DNA of 46,044 bases from Treponema sp. UBA4692 (GTDB taxonomy: Bacteria > Spirochaetota > Spirochaetia > Treponematales > Treponemataceae). Position numbers and translations under genes: made by a program. Shown in pieces: positions 1 to 7,911 of this stretch. The DNA lies in the NCBI GenBank assembly GCA_002404895.1, contig DHKO01000031.1, positions 1-46,044 of the forward strand, read 5' to 3'. The notes below the pieces were generated by a model. It saw nothing but the letters and a program-made list of their open reading frames with translations. It was not told where the DNA came from and ran no database searches. Numbering within the stretch: position 1 is the stretch's first letter; each line of letters starts with the position of its first letter.

Positions 1-179
1 ACTGCCGGAAGATGCCTTTTTCCTGTGTCCATTCCGAACGGGCTTATTCTTTCAATCTGCTTTCCGTCCGCGTCGTAATGGACAATGTGCGGCCCATATT
101 TATCGGAAATCCAGAAAGTTCCGTCTTTCATCGCGACGATTCCCTCGCTGTCAAGCCCGTACTCGTCTGTTCCAAGAAA
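1..179 (-). pseudogene. 5'-truncated esterase/phytase-like protein fragment (runs off the left edge)
   Basis: The minus strand encodes LGTDEYGLDSEGIVAMKDG followed by TFWISDKYGPHIVHYDADGK, which resembles the middle of the 'esterase-like activity of phytase' family (beta-propeller, usually secreted). In full-length members this stretch lies well over 100 residues from the N-terminus. Here the frame upstream is open only to a TAA at 233-235, reads a low-complexity FFFIF stretch, and contains no ATG, GTG or TTG before the conserved block. The N-terminal third is therefore missing and the remainder continues outside the window. I read it as a decayed or recombined gene. A frameshift or assembly break cannot be excluded. 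Family assignment is from memory of motifs and is moderately sure. Confidence 0.5.
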
Positions 180-311
180 AATGAAAAAGAATATAGAGAC
201 TCTTTATTGGCATAAGTAACATAAACGGTTTTTTATGAGCTTTTGATGATAAACGTTAGTATGAATGGGATTTTAGTTTTGGATTGAGACTAGATTTTAA
301 GGACTAAGTGT

Positions 312-336
312 AAACCACCCATTTGATGGGTGGTTT
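312..336 (-). terminator. Bidirectional-looking hairpin terminator after the rsb-type operon
   Basis: A perfect 10-bp stem, AAACCACCCA (312-321) with TGGGTGGTTT (327-336), encloses the loop TTTGA. It lies just downstream of the stop of the minus-strand kinase gene at 352. The stem itself ends in T-rich sequence on both strands, but neither side has a long T-tract. It also separates the truncated fragment at 1-179 from the operon. Confidence 0.7.
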
Positions 337-351
337 TGCGTTTCTAAAAAT

Positions 352-900
352 CTACTCTTCAACAGCAACGCCGAGATGTTTTTTCTGGAATCGCTTGAGC
401 ATTGCAACTCCGTTGCGTTTGTCGTTGTAGACAAACCCGCCGTTCCAGTATTCAAGAGCGGCAAAAAGCGCGTTTCCGCCGTCCTGATCATCTGACTGCT
501 TTGTTCTGAACGAGACATAGTTCGCAAGCTGCTCAAAATCAGAATTGTGAAGAGCCTCAAGTCTCTTTCTATTGAATTCGTTCCATTTTTCAAGGTCTTT
601 GAATCCTTCGCCTTCATCCTGAACAATAAGATGAGCATGAGAAGGGCTGAAAGAATACCAAACTTTTACTTTCTTATTTATGTCGCAGTTGTTTCCGTGT
701 TTTACTGCATTCTTGATTACTTCGGAAATCTGCTGCTCCAGAAGGTTAATTTCCTTGATTTCAAGAGGTGCTGACTGAACAATCAAAAGTGTAAAGTAGC
801 GAATCTGACGAAAATCTGACGGAAATTCCTTGTACAGCATATTTGTTGTGTCAAACAAAGGGTCGTTGCCGTCTGCGCGCAATTCTTTAATCTGTTCCAT
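352..900 (-). CDS. RsbW/SpoIIAB-like ATP-binding anti-sigma (serine kinase) protein
   Basis: 182 residues of the GHKL ATPase fold (HATPase_c_2). The N box is E60-V-I-K-N64-A-V-K-H68, the G1 box is D95-E-G-E-G-F100, and a glycine-rich segment GGNALFAALEY lies near 142-152. In the Rsb and SpoII systems such proteins bind a partner (classically a sigma factor) and inactivate a STAS antagonist by phosphorylating its serine. It is somewhat longer than the usual 140-160 residues, with an insert around residues 100-140. The start at 900 is preceded by AAGGAG. It is last of three genes: phosphatase (1283-2932), STAS antagonist (927-1265), kinase. No sigma factor is encoded here, so the output is unknown. 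Family confident, partner unknown. Confidence 0.88.
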   Translation of the reverse strand: MEQIKELRADGNDPLFDTTNMLYKEFPSDFRQIRYFTLLIVQSAPLEIKEINLLEQQISEVIKNAVKHGNNCDINKKVKVWYSFSPSHAHLIVQDEGEGFKDLEKWNEFNRKRLEALHNSDFEQLANYVSFRTKQSDDQDGGNALFAALEYWNGGFVYNDKRNGVAMLKRFQKKHLGVAVEE

Positions 901-926
901 TTTGTCTTCTCCTTTTTAACTTTTGT

Positions 927-1265
927 TTACTCGTTCACCATGAGGAGTCCTTCTTCCACGCTGTTCGCGATAGGGAAGTAGCCCATCAATTTCGTCAACT
1001 CGATAACCTTCTTTACAGAACCGTGAATGCAAGCGATTGCGAGCTTCAAGTTCATCTTTTTGATTGTTGAGCAGATGTAGATAAGCGCTCCGATTCCAGA
1101 CGAATCGATGTAGTCAACCTGTTCAAGATTGATGATGAAACTCTTTACATTCTTCTCAAGCATTTTCATGACGAGTTCCTTTAGTTTATAGGAGTTGTAA
1201 AGATCCATTTCGCCGTTTACATCTATGATATAAACTTCGCCGTTTTTTCGAATTTTCAGTTCCAT
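927..1265 (-). CDS. STAS-domain anti-sigma factor antagonist (RsbV/SpoIIAA-like)
   Basis: 112 residues forming a single STAS domain. The signature is V-D-Y-I-D-S-S-G-I-G-A-L-I-Y (about 50-63), whose serine at 55/56 is the residue phosphorylated by the cognate kinase in this family. A dephosphorylated antagonist binds the kinase and releases the kinase's target. The start has an AGGGG ribosome site. It sits 17 bases after the phosphatase and 26 bases before the kinase, so the three proteins of a partner switch are made from one mRNA. The length is typical of the family. Confidence 0.92.
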   Translation of the reverse strand: MELKIRKNGEVYIIDVNGEMDLYNSYKLKELVMKMLEKNVKSFIINLEQVDYIDSSGIGALIYICSTIKKMNLKLAIACIHGSVKKVIELTKLMGYFPIANSVEEGLLMVNE

Positions 1266-1282
1266 AAGTAAACCCCTTTTAA

Positions 1283-2932
1283 TTACTGAATTTTCAATAC
1301 AAGAAGCGATTGGTCATCATGCAGCGTTTCATTGCCAATAAACTTCTTAATGTCTGTTTTTACAAGGTTTGCAAGCTCTTTGCCGGAAAGGCTGGAATTT
1401 GCCTTGACCAAGTTTGTTAAGTTTCCAACGGAATATTGTTTTCCCTCTGTGTTCAAGGCTTCAACAAGACCGTCTGTATAGCATATTATAATATCACCTT
1501 TGCTGACTGTAAACTCAATATCTTTGTAAGATGTTGTTTTTTCCACGCCGATCGGCTCGCAGGCTGAAGAAACTTTCTCGACGGCCTGTTTTGCCGCATT
1601 GTATCTTAGAATGGGAATGCTTCCTCCTGCTGCAAGCTGGATTTTACGTTTCGTTGGGTCGTAGTTTATGAGCGCGACAGAACCGAAGTGGTCAAAGTTT
1701 GCCTCTCCGCAGATTCCTCTGTTTGCCCAGCTGAGAATTGTTCCTGCTGACTGCGTTGTGTTCACAATCAGATGCAGCATCGCCCTTATCATTGTGATGA
1801 CGAGAAGTGAATTCATTCCTTTTCCTGCAATGTCCATAAGGACAAAAGACACTCTGTCTGCTCTTGCAGGAATTACATCGTAAATATCAGAGCAGACGCC
1901 AGATGTATGTTCTGAATATGAGCCGAATGAAATTCCTGGAATCGGAAGAACTTTTTTAGGAAGCAATGTTGTCTGAAGATTTGTTGCGATGTTTGTTTCC
2001 TTTGTAAGCTCCTGCTCGTCCGTGTACTGCTTGAAACTCAGAAGTGTCTTCAGTGCTGACTCGGCAAAGCCTGCCAAAGTCTGTGCCCAGCCGAATTCCT
2101 GCTCTGTGAAAGGCTCTTTGCCAGGATTCCGTGAAAGGGCAAGAAGTCCGATTACAATATCCTTCCCGCGCAGCCTTAAAGGAATGAAAATATAGCTTCC
2201 GAGCTTCAAAAAATCTTCTGGAGTGTTCTCAACGATTCTGTCGTCAAGCTTCGGCTCTGAAATAAGCTCTGCGCGTCCGGCTGTGGCAATCTCGCCGAAA
2301 ATGTTGTCTCTAAGCGGAAACTGCGCGTATTTAAAACTTGTTGAAACCCGAAGCGGCTTGTGCGGCAAATCGTCCGGAAGCCTGTATGGAGGCGGAAAGT
2401 CTCCGCTGAAAGATTTTACTGAAATCAGGTCGTCAAATTCATCGACCATAAGCACTGCGCCGCCGTCAGCCTTTGTAATCGAGCAGCAGGTTGTGTTTAT
2501 GCTGTCCAGAACTTTCTGCATTCCGTTCTTGTCTGAGAAAGAGTCGGCTGCAAGAGTAACAAAGGCGCGTCCTTTTTCAATAAGGTCAATCGAGTCGGCC
2601 TTGATTTCCTCGACGACAACCTCTGCTTCTTTCTCTTCGGATTTTTCTTCCTCGTTTTTCTTTTCTTTTTCTTTCGGCTTTCCAAAAGCGAGCATTACGC
2701 AGTAAGGAATCAGAAGAACTGACGCTAGAAGAATGAAAAGCGCGAAAATAAGCATTCCCGGGTGGTAGATTGTGTAAAGACAAGCGAAAACAAGCACAGC
2801 CAAGGCAAAATATGAAATAAAACTTACTTTTGCTGTGTTTCGGATTTTGATGATTGTAATCAGAATCCCGATTATGACCGCAACTCCCGCGGTTCCAAAA
2901 AGCGGAATATAAGAAACTGCTTCAGAAGTCAA
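1283..2932 (-). CDS. Membrane-anchored GAF-PP2C (SpoIIE/RsbU-type) serine phosphatase
   Basis: 549 residues. Three hydrophobic segments (about 9-28, 38-56, 60-84) are followed by a Lys/Glu-rich linker (87-115), a GAF-like sensor domain (about 120-300) and a SpoIIE-type PP2C domain (about 335-549). The metal-binding aspartates are visible in GVCSDIYD, LMDIAGKG, CYTDGLVEA and LHDDQSLLV, so it should be active. It most likely dephosphorylates the STAS protein encoded just downstream. The predicted start is TTG at 2932 with GGAGAAGAG upstream; there is no in-frame ATG before residue 60 and the membrane segments begin immediately, so TTG is likely real. The signal read by the GAF domain is unknown. 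Confidence 0.9.
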   Translation of the reverse strand: MTSEAVSYIPLFGTAGVAVIIGILITIIKIRNTAKVSFISYFALAVLVFACLYTIYHPGMLIFALFILLASVLLIPYCVMLAFGKPKEKEKKNEEEKSEEKEAEVVVEEIKADSIDLIEKGRAFVTLAADSFSDKNGMQKVLDSINTTCCSITKADGGAVLMVDEFDDLISVKSFSGDFPPPYRLPDDLPHKPLRVSTSFKYAQFPLRDNIFGEIATAGRAELISEPKLDDRIVENTPEDFLKLGSYIFIPLRLRGKDIVIGLLALSRNPGKEPFTEQEFGWAQTLAGFAESALKTLLSFKQYTDEQELTKETNIATNLQTTLLPKKVLPIPGISFGSYSEHTSGVCSDIYDVIPARADRVSFVLMDIAGKGMNSLLVITMIRAMLHLIVNTTQSAGTILSWANRGICGEANFDHFGSVALINYDPTKRKIQLAAGGSIPILRYNAAKQAVEKVSSACEPIGVEKTTSYKDIEFTVSKGDIIICYTDGLVEALNTEGKQYSVGNLTNLVKANSSLSGKELANLVKTDIKKFIGNETLHDDQSLLVLKIQ

Positions 2933-2975
2933 AATCTCTTCTCCATTTTTTTAATGAAATATTATTATTTCGATT

Positions 2976-3004
2976 ATTTTAACATCGAAATATCCAGCCG
3001 TCAA
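2976..3004 (-). promoter_or_regulatory. Sigma70-type promoter of the rsb-like operon
   Basis: On the minus strand TTGACG (2999-3004) and TAAAAT (2976-2981) are separated by 17 bases. The -35 box overlaps the stop codon of the gene at 3001-3933. Start of transcription is expected near 2969, giving a leader of roughly 37 bases before the TTG start. Confidence 0.6.
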
Positions 3005-3933
3005 GTTTTCAGCTTTTCGATTTTTTTCTTGAAGAGAAGCCCCTTGAGCCTGTTCAAAATTCTGAATGAAAATCTTGGACGGAATTTTTTTAGGAAAGAG
3101 CCTGCGATGTCGTCAAGAGTGAATGCTGAGCCGTATTTCTGCTTGATTTCATCCCAGTATTTTATGACCCAGACGTAAAGGTCGCTTTTTGTCCTTCCCT
3201 TGAAATACCGCATTATGTGATACTTGTCGATTATTTTTATTGTCGGCAGGTAGACGGTCAAAAACCATGACATAATCGCCTTGTCCATGCCGATTTCCTC
3301 GGTTTTGTTCATGTTAATGTAGTATTTGTGGGTCAGAATGTGGTTGTAGATTACATCGTACTGTCCCGGAACTGAGAAATCGAGACTCCAGTAGTCCGTC
3401 ACGTCTCCGAATCCTGTCTCGCTGTAGAAAACACGCTTCTCATACTCGATGACCTGCTTTGTCATCTTTTTGAGAGAGTCGCCGGGGCGGAGCTTTATCT
3501 CGCTTTGAAGGCTCACAACTTCCGCGTCGATGAACTCGATTCCTTTTGCTTTAGCGACCGAGACTCTGTGGTTTCCGTCGCGCACAAAGTAAAGCCCGCC
3601 AAGCTCGTAGAGCGAAATCGGAGGAAGCGGAATGTCGTTGATGTGCGCCATGTCGATATGCTCCCAGCGGGTTTTCAAGTGAATATTTTTCGGGAAGAAA
3701 CGGTTGTCGAAATCCTGGTAGCGGCCTTCCGAGCCTACAATCAGCTTTACGGGAACGACTTTCATTCCCTCGTAGGTCTCGTTTGCAGGTCTTAAGAGTT
3801 TTTTTATGTCCGAGAATGAAATAAGCGTTGCTTCGTCCGGATTCAAGAAATGCTGGACTTCGTTGAAGAGGGCCTTGTGCCGCGCCTTTGAGAAGTCGTT
3901 TTCTGTTTCTGATGACAGCATTGCGTTTTCCAT
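3001..3933 (-). CDS. ParB/sulfiredoxin-fold-like protein of unknown function
   Basis: 310 residues. Residues about 65-145 resemble the ParB N-terminal (ParB/Srx) fold: an Ile-Pro-Leu-Pro-Pro-Ile segment is followed by YFVRDGNHRVSVAKAKG, the 'DGxHRxxxAkxxG' signature shared by ParB-like nucleotide-binding or nuclease domains. The C-terminal half (about 170-310) is basic, aromatic-rich and predicted helical, with no motif I recognise. It lacks a ParB helix-turn-helix spacing that I can see and is not near an origin, so chromosome partitioning is unlikely. AGGAG precedes the start. It is third in a tight operon after the TPR protein and the metallophosphoesterase (3-base gap), which suggests a shared process, but I cannot name it. 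Confidence 0.8.
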   Translation of the reverse strand: MENAMLSSETENDFSKARHKALFNEVQHFLNPDEATLISFSDIKKLLRPANETYEGMKVVPVKLIVGSEGRYQDFDNRFFPKNIHLKTRWEHIDMAHINDIPLPPISLYELGGLYFVRDGNHRVSVAKAKGIEFIDAEVVSLQSEIKLRPGDSLKKMTKQVIEYEKRVFYSETGFGDVTDYWSLDFSVPGQYDVIYNHILTHKYYINMNKTEEIGMDKAIMSWFLTVYLPTIKIIDKYHIMRYFKGRTKSDLYVWVIKYWDEIKQKYGSAFTLDDIAGSFLKKFRPRFSFRILNRLKGLLFKKKIEKLKT

Positions 3934-3936
3934 AAA

Positions 3937-4683
3937 TTAAGATTCTCCTGATGGTGGGTTGCCGTCGTTTTCATAATCCAAATCAATGATTACATAGCTG
4001 TACGCATTGATGACCGTTGTTTCGTGCGAGACTGTGATTCTCGGCGTGTTCATATCGTAAAGGTGAATATGTCCGTGGACAAGATATTTCGGCTTGAATT
4101 TTCTTATGAACCAGTTGAAACATTCAAATCCTTTGTGGCAGGTGTCTTCCTTGTCGTGAATGTGGCGCGGAGAGGCGTGGGTGAGAAAAATGTCGCAGTA
4201 TCTTCCGTATCTGATTTTGTTGAGGAAAAGGGCAGGAGACATTTTCAGGAGTTTTATGAACATCTGGAAGTTTGTGTACTGGCTAAGCCCGTTGTTGTAT
4301 CTGATTGAGCCTGAAGCTCCTGCAATCAAGAGCGGAGTCTCCTTTCTGTTGTATCTTACTTTCAGAATTTTGTTTTTAAGGACTTTGAACCCTGCGTAAG
4401 TTGCGCCGTGGTTCATGCTGTAGTCGTAGGCAGTGTACTCGTGGGAGAATGTGGGATGCGCTCCCTTGTGCTGCTTTATTTTGTGGTAATAGGAAAACTC
4501 CGTTAGGTTGTGATTTCCGAAAACAAAATAGGCCGGCTTGTTAAGCGATGAGACGATGTAGTCGATGTAGTCCATCGGAAGGTCGCCCGCGCAAAGTACC
4601 GCGTCAATGTCCCTGAATCGTTCTTTTATCTGGCTGCTGTAGACAAGCGGGTCAATCTGGTCTGAGACGCAAAGAAATTTCAT
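3937..4683 (-). CDS. Calcineurin-like metallophosphoesterase
   Basis: 248 residues from ATG at 4683. An upstream in-frame ATG at 4737 would overlap the preceding gene by 50 bases, whereas MKFLCVSD at 4683 begins exactly at the first beta-strand, 4 bases after the upstream stop, with an AGGA nearby. Phosphoesterase motifs are seen in order: SDQID (usually SDxH), CAGDLP, FGNHN, LTHASP and VHGHIH. The first motif lacks the usual histidine, so metal site 1 may differ. Substrates in the family include phosphoproteins, nucleotides and phosphodiesters; the substrate here cannot be told. It is co-transcribed between a TPR membrane protein and a ParB-like protein. Confidence 0.85.
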   Translation of the reverse strand: MKFLCVSDQIDPLVYSSQIKERFRDIDAVLCAGDLPMDYIDYIVSSLNKPAYFVFGNHNLTEFSYYHKIKQHKGAHPTFSHEYTAYDYSMNHGATYAGFKVLKNKILKVRYNRKETPLLIAGASGSIRYNNGLSQYTNFQMFIKLLKMSPALFLNKIRYGRYCDIFLTHASPRHIHDKEDTCHKGFECFNWFIRKFKPKYLVHGHIHLYDMNTPRITVSHETTVINAYSYVIIDLDYENDGNPPSGES

Positions 4684-4687
4684 CTGG

Positions 4688-6049
4688 CTAGATTCCTGCC
4701 TTTGAAAGAATCGCCTCAAGCTTTTCCTTTCCGACAAGCTCTATCGGCCGGTTCTCAGCAAATCCTGAAGCCGAGCTTGTGAATCCTGTGCTTGTGATTG
4801 CGTAGGCTTTTGTGCAGTTGAGCGACTTCGCAAGCTCCAGCACGCGGCGGATTTCAGTGTCCTCGATTGGCTCTGTGTCGCGGTAGAAATTAAGCAGAAA
4901 GAGCTGTTTTCTCACATTCATCCAGTCGTCCTTTTTCTTTTCGATAGCGACCATCTGAACGCCCCATTTTTTCTCCTCGATTTTCTGGGATTCCATGCTG
5001 AAGCCTGTGAGGGCTGCTTTCTTGCAGATTTCCTCGAATTCCTGGTTTGAGCAGGTGAGAAACTCTTTTAACGAGTCGTTCGCCTCCAAATCTCTGTATT
5101 CTGAAAGTTTCGCGCTGACATCTCTGAACGAATGGTTCTGCTGGTAGATAATCTGCCACTGCTCGATTGCCTTGTCGATTTTTCTCGTTTTCTCGTAGCA
5201 TGCGGCAAGAAAATATCGCGCGTAGAGCGTTTCCTGTGATTTTTCGTCCTTTGAGGCTTTTACTGCGGTTATAAATTCTGACAAGGCGTTGTCAACTGCG
5301 CCTGCGAGCATATAGCAAGAGCCTCGCTCGATAAGCGCGCGCTGCCTGAATTCCGGGTCGCGCAGAGCTTTCTCAAACGCTTTTACCGCAGAAGAGTAAT
5401 CCTTGCTTTCCTTGTAGATTTTTCCAAGATAATAATAGGAAGAATAAGTTTCAGGGCTCAGCTGGAGCGCAATGTCGATTTCCTTTTTAGCCTCCGCGAA
5501 CTGCTTTGAGCGGTAAAGCGTGAGCCCCATTGCGGCGTGGGCTTTCACGTGCTTTCTGTTGAATTTTATCGCTTTCTGATAGAAGCCTAATGCCATGTCC
5601 GCGCGGTTTTTCTGGTCGTAGAGCTTTCCGCAGTTGTAATAGTTTTCGGCGTTTGTCGGCTCGAGCTTTGTCAAAAGAAGAAATTCCTTTAAGGCGTCGT
5701 CTGTCTGGTTGAATTTTAGATAAAGAGAAGAAAGCTGATGCCGGAAATCGATTTCTGGAATATCTTTCCCGAAAATCGCGTTCTGCGCGACCAATTTGTA
5801 TTCCATGAGCGCAAGCTCGTTTTTTTTGTCTGCAAGATAGGCTTTTCCAAGATAATAATGGGCCTTGAAATCGCGGGAATCCTTGGCGATTATCGACTTC
5901 GCGATTCTTTCTGCGGCGGCGAATTTCTGCTGCTTTATCAGCTTGTCGATGAATTCAAGTTTTTTAGGCTGTGCAACTGACTTTATTACAACGAACGCAA
6001 GTATTCCCACTGCAAACAAAAGTATTGCGATTATTGCAATTATAATCAT
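4688..6049 (-). CDS. Membrane-anchored TPR protein with C-terminal degenerate Mrr-like domain
   Basis: 453 residues from ATG at 6049. A longer start at 6115 is rejected because a near-consensus promoter (6098-6126) covers it and GGGAG lies 10 bases before 6049. An N-terminal membrane helix (about 1-22, MIIIAIIAILLFAVG onward) is followed by a string of TPR repeats (about 35-320) and a C-terminal domain resembling the Mrr restriction-endonuclease fold: NQEFEEICKKAALTGF and later AYAITSTGFTSSASGF ending in a 'liDg..L' like block. The expected catalytic Asp and Q-x-K positions are replaced by residues in GVQMVAIE and LFLLNFYRD, so nuclease activity is doubtful. It probably works as a protein or nucleic-acid binding scaffold at the inner membrane. 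First gene of the 3001-6049 operon. Confidence 0.82.
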   Translation of the reverse strand: MIIIAIIAILLFAVGILAFVVIKSVAQPKKLEFIDKLIKQQKFAAAERIAKSIIAKDSRDFKAHYYLGKAYLADKKNELALMEYKLVAQNAIFGKDIPEIDFRHQLSSLYLKFNQTDDALKEFLLLTKLEPTNAENYYNCGKLYDQKNRADMALGFYQKAIKFNRKHVKAHAAMGLTLYRSKQFAEAKKEIDIALQLSPETYSSYYYLGKIYKESKDYSSAVKAFEKALRDPEFRQRALIERGSCYMLAGAVDNALSEFITAVKASKDEKSQETLYARYFLAACYEKTRKIDKAIEQWQIIYQQNHSFRDVSAKLSEYRDLEANDSLKEFLTCSNQEFEEICKKAALTGFSMESQKIEEKKWGVQMVAIEKKKDDWMNVRKQLFLLNFYRDTEPIEDTEIRRVLELAKSLNCTKAYAITSTGFTSSASGFAENRPIELVGKEKLEAILSKAGI

Positions 6050-6097
6050 TTCAAAAAATCTCCCGAAATTAAAATCATCTTGAAGTGTATCTAAAAA

Positions 6098-6126
6098 ATT
6101 ATATTGGAAAAACATCGCTTTATCAA
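6098..6126 (-). promoter_or_regulatory. Promoter of the TPR-phosphoesterase-ParB-like operon
   Basis: On the minus strand TTGATA (6121-6126) and a perfect TATAAT (6098-6103) are separated by 17 bases. Transcription should begin near 6091, giving a leader of about 41 bases with GGGAG before ATG 6049. The position makes the in-frame ATG at 6115 unusable. Confidence 0.75.
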
Positions 6127-6157
6127 CTTTCGGGAATCTTCGGCTTTTTCAGGACTT

Positions 6158-6187
6158 TTGCTGGTTTGGTGAAAATGTTCCGATAAT
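6158..6187 (+). promoter_or_regulatory. Possible promoter of the TPR-OmpA gene
   Basis: TTGCTG (6158-6163) and GATAAT (6182-6187) with an 18-base spacer, divergent from the promoter at 6098-6126. Both boxes deviate from consensus, so this is tentative. Confidence 0.35.
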
Positions 6188-6223
6188 CTGATAAAGTGGT
6201 TTTCAGTTTTGAATGTCCAAAAT

Positions 6224-7900
6224 ATGAAATTTAAAGATATGAACATGATTTTTTTTGATTCTGATAATTTTTGCAGGGCGAGACGCGGGGCGTTTCTTGC
6301 ATTTTTTTTAGCTTTCGCAGGAATTTTGCCGGCTCAGAATATGTCTTCAAAAACGATGAGCGCGGAGGCGAAAGCCGCAATTCAGAATAAAAAGTCTGGA
6401 AAAGAAAAAAAATCTGAGACTCCGGTCGTTTTCAATGAAGATTTTGCCGCTGGCGAGGAGCTTTTTTCATTGAACGAGCCTGAAAAGGCGATTCCGTATT
6501 TTGAGAAGGCTCTTGAGGCTGAAAATGTGAATCCTGCCGTGTATGTTTATCTTGGAGTCGCTTATTACCAGACTGGAGACTTCAACAAGTCGCTTGCAGT
6601 CTGCGTCCAGGGGCTTGCGAAAGAAAACACCGACCGAAAGGTTCTCGCTTACAACGCAGGAAATTCATGCTACGCGATGGGAAACTATATGCGCGCCGAT
6701 GCAAGCTACGCAATCGCGCTCCGTGAGGACGAGAACTACGCGCCTGCTGTTCTTAACCGCGCAAACGCCCAGCTTAAAATGGATCATCTTGAGGACGCGA
6801 AAAACAACTATATAAAATATCTTGAGCTTTCGCCTGACTCAAATCAGAAAGAAAAAATCGAGGAGCTTATCCGGCTTCTTGAAGAGGAGATTGCGCTTCG
6901 CGCTAAGCAGCGGCCGGAGCTTATAAATCCTGACGAATTTGTCTCAAACGAGAAAATGGAGATTGTCGAAGCCCCGGAAAAAGTTCACGAGACGCTTCCG
7001 TCTTATGCCGAGGAAAAGCCGTTGGAGCCTGAAAAAATCAGCGCGGCGGCTCCGGCTCTTCCTGCCGAGAAAACAGAAAAAGACGACGGCGAGAAAGTCG
7101 GGGAGAACCTCGCGCTTCAAAGTGAAAGCAATCCGCAAGAAATCGTTGAGAATGAGAAAAGCGAGAAAATAAAGGAGAGTCCGCCGGTTCTTCCTGTTGC
7201 AAAAAATGAAAATTTAATTGAAGAAAAACCGGAAGAGAATCTTGAGTCTATCGGCGAGATTGAAATTCCTGAATCTGTTCAGACCGAGGAATCTGAAATC
7301 TCGATGGAAAAAATCGACCCGGAAAGCCTCGTTACAGACGATTATCAAAAAGACGAAGAGGAACGCGAGAGAATCGAGCGCGAGAAAGCGGAAAAAGCCC
7401 TTTCTCTTGAAAAAGAAAAGAAGGAAAAAGCAGCGCGCGCACGCGAAGAGCTTGAAAAGGAGATGGAAGAGGCTTCGATCATAAAGATTGACGAGGATGA
7501 CCCCGAGCTGAATCCTGCGGCGGTGCCTGACAAGGTTGAAGTGCGCGAGAACGGCGACGGAACTGTTGACATAAAAATTCCGACGCTTTCTTTTGAAGTG
7601 AACAGCGCAAAGCTTGTGGAAAACAAGTCTAACAACGAGACTGTGAACAAAGTTTACGAGATTTTGAGCGACAAAAAATATTCGGACTTAAAAGTGACGA
7701 TTACAGGCTACGTAAATCCTGACGGAGACGAATGGACAGCCGAGGAGAAAAAGCTTGCCCTCGAACGCGCGGAGTCTGTAAAGAAAAAGATTGTTAATAT
7801 GGGAATAAGCGAGGAGCGCGTAAAAGCGCAAAACGGCGACGGAAAAACCGAAAACAAGGAATACAACCGCCGCGTGGAATTCCTGCTCAGCAAGAACTAG
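6224..7900 (+). CDS. TPR protein with C-terminal OmpA-like domain
   Basis: About 558 residues. The start is uncertain: TTG 6209, ATG 6224, 6239 and 6245 are all possible and none has a clear ribosome site. An N-terminal signal sequence (RRGAFLAFFLAFAGILPAQ) predicts export. TPR repeats span about 70-220. A long Glu/Lys/Pro-rich, probably unstructured linker spans about 225-440, and an OmpA-like peptidoglycan-binding domain forms the last 110 residues, with ALERAESV and EYNRRVEFLL. The usual peptidoglycan-binding TD motif reads Val-Asn (GYVNPDGDE), so diaminopimelate contact may be altered, although the Arg of ERAESV is kept; spirochetes use ornithine rather than DAP in this position, which could explain it. 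It stops 12 bases from convergent mutL with no terminator between. Confidence 0.85.
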   Translation: MKFKDMNMIFFDSDNFCRARRGAFLAFFLAFAGILPAQNMSSKTMSAEAKAAIQNKKSGKEKKSETPVVFNEDFAAGEELFSLNEPEKAIPYFEKALEAENVNPAVYVYLGVAYYQTGDFNKSLAVCVQGLAKENTDRKVLAYNAGNSCYAMGNYMRADASYAIALREDENYAPAVLNRANAQLKMDHLEDAKNNYIKYLELSPDSNQKEKIEELIRLLEEEIALRAKQRPELINPDEFVSNEKMEIVEAPEKVHETLPSYAEEKPLEPEKISAAAPALPAEKTEKDDGEKVGENLALQSESNPQEIVENEKSEKIKESPPVLPVAKNENLIEEKPEENLESIGEIEIPESVQTEESEISMEKIDPESLVTDDYQKDEEERERIEREKAEKALSLEKEKKEKAARAREELEKEMEEASIIKIDEDDPELNPAAVPDKVEVRENGDGTVDIKIPTLSFEVNSAKLVENKSNNETVNKVYEILSDKKYSDLKVTITGYVNPDGDEWTAEEKKLALERAESVKKKIVNMGISEERVKAQNGDGKTENKEYNRRVEFLLSKN

Positions 7901-7911
7901 TTTAGCTATTT

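Noticed and set aside
2223..2705. 160-residue plus-strand open frame opposite the phosphatase
   Set aside because: Ser-rich translation, no family resemblance, no ribosome site; it is the antisense of a well-supported PP2C gene.
4684..4737. 18-residue extension of the metallophosphoesterase
   Set aside because: It would overlap the preceding gene by 50 bases; conserved sequence begins at MKFLCVSD and the adjacent spacing of 4 bases is typical of the operon.
6050..6115. 22-residue N-terminal extension of the TPR/Mrr-like protein starting at ATG 6115
   Set aside because: The TTGATA-N17-TATAAT promoter (6098-6126) covers that ATG, and the next ATG at 6049 has GGGAG and begins the membrane helix.
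7901..7911. Expected terminator between convergent OmpA-like gene and mutL
   Set aside because: Only 11 bases with no hairpin; likewise nothing convincing at 35338-35341 or 44743-44772. The converging genes may read into each other or use Rho.
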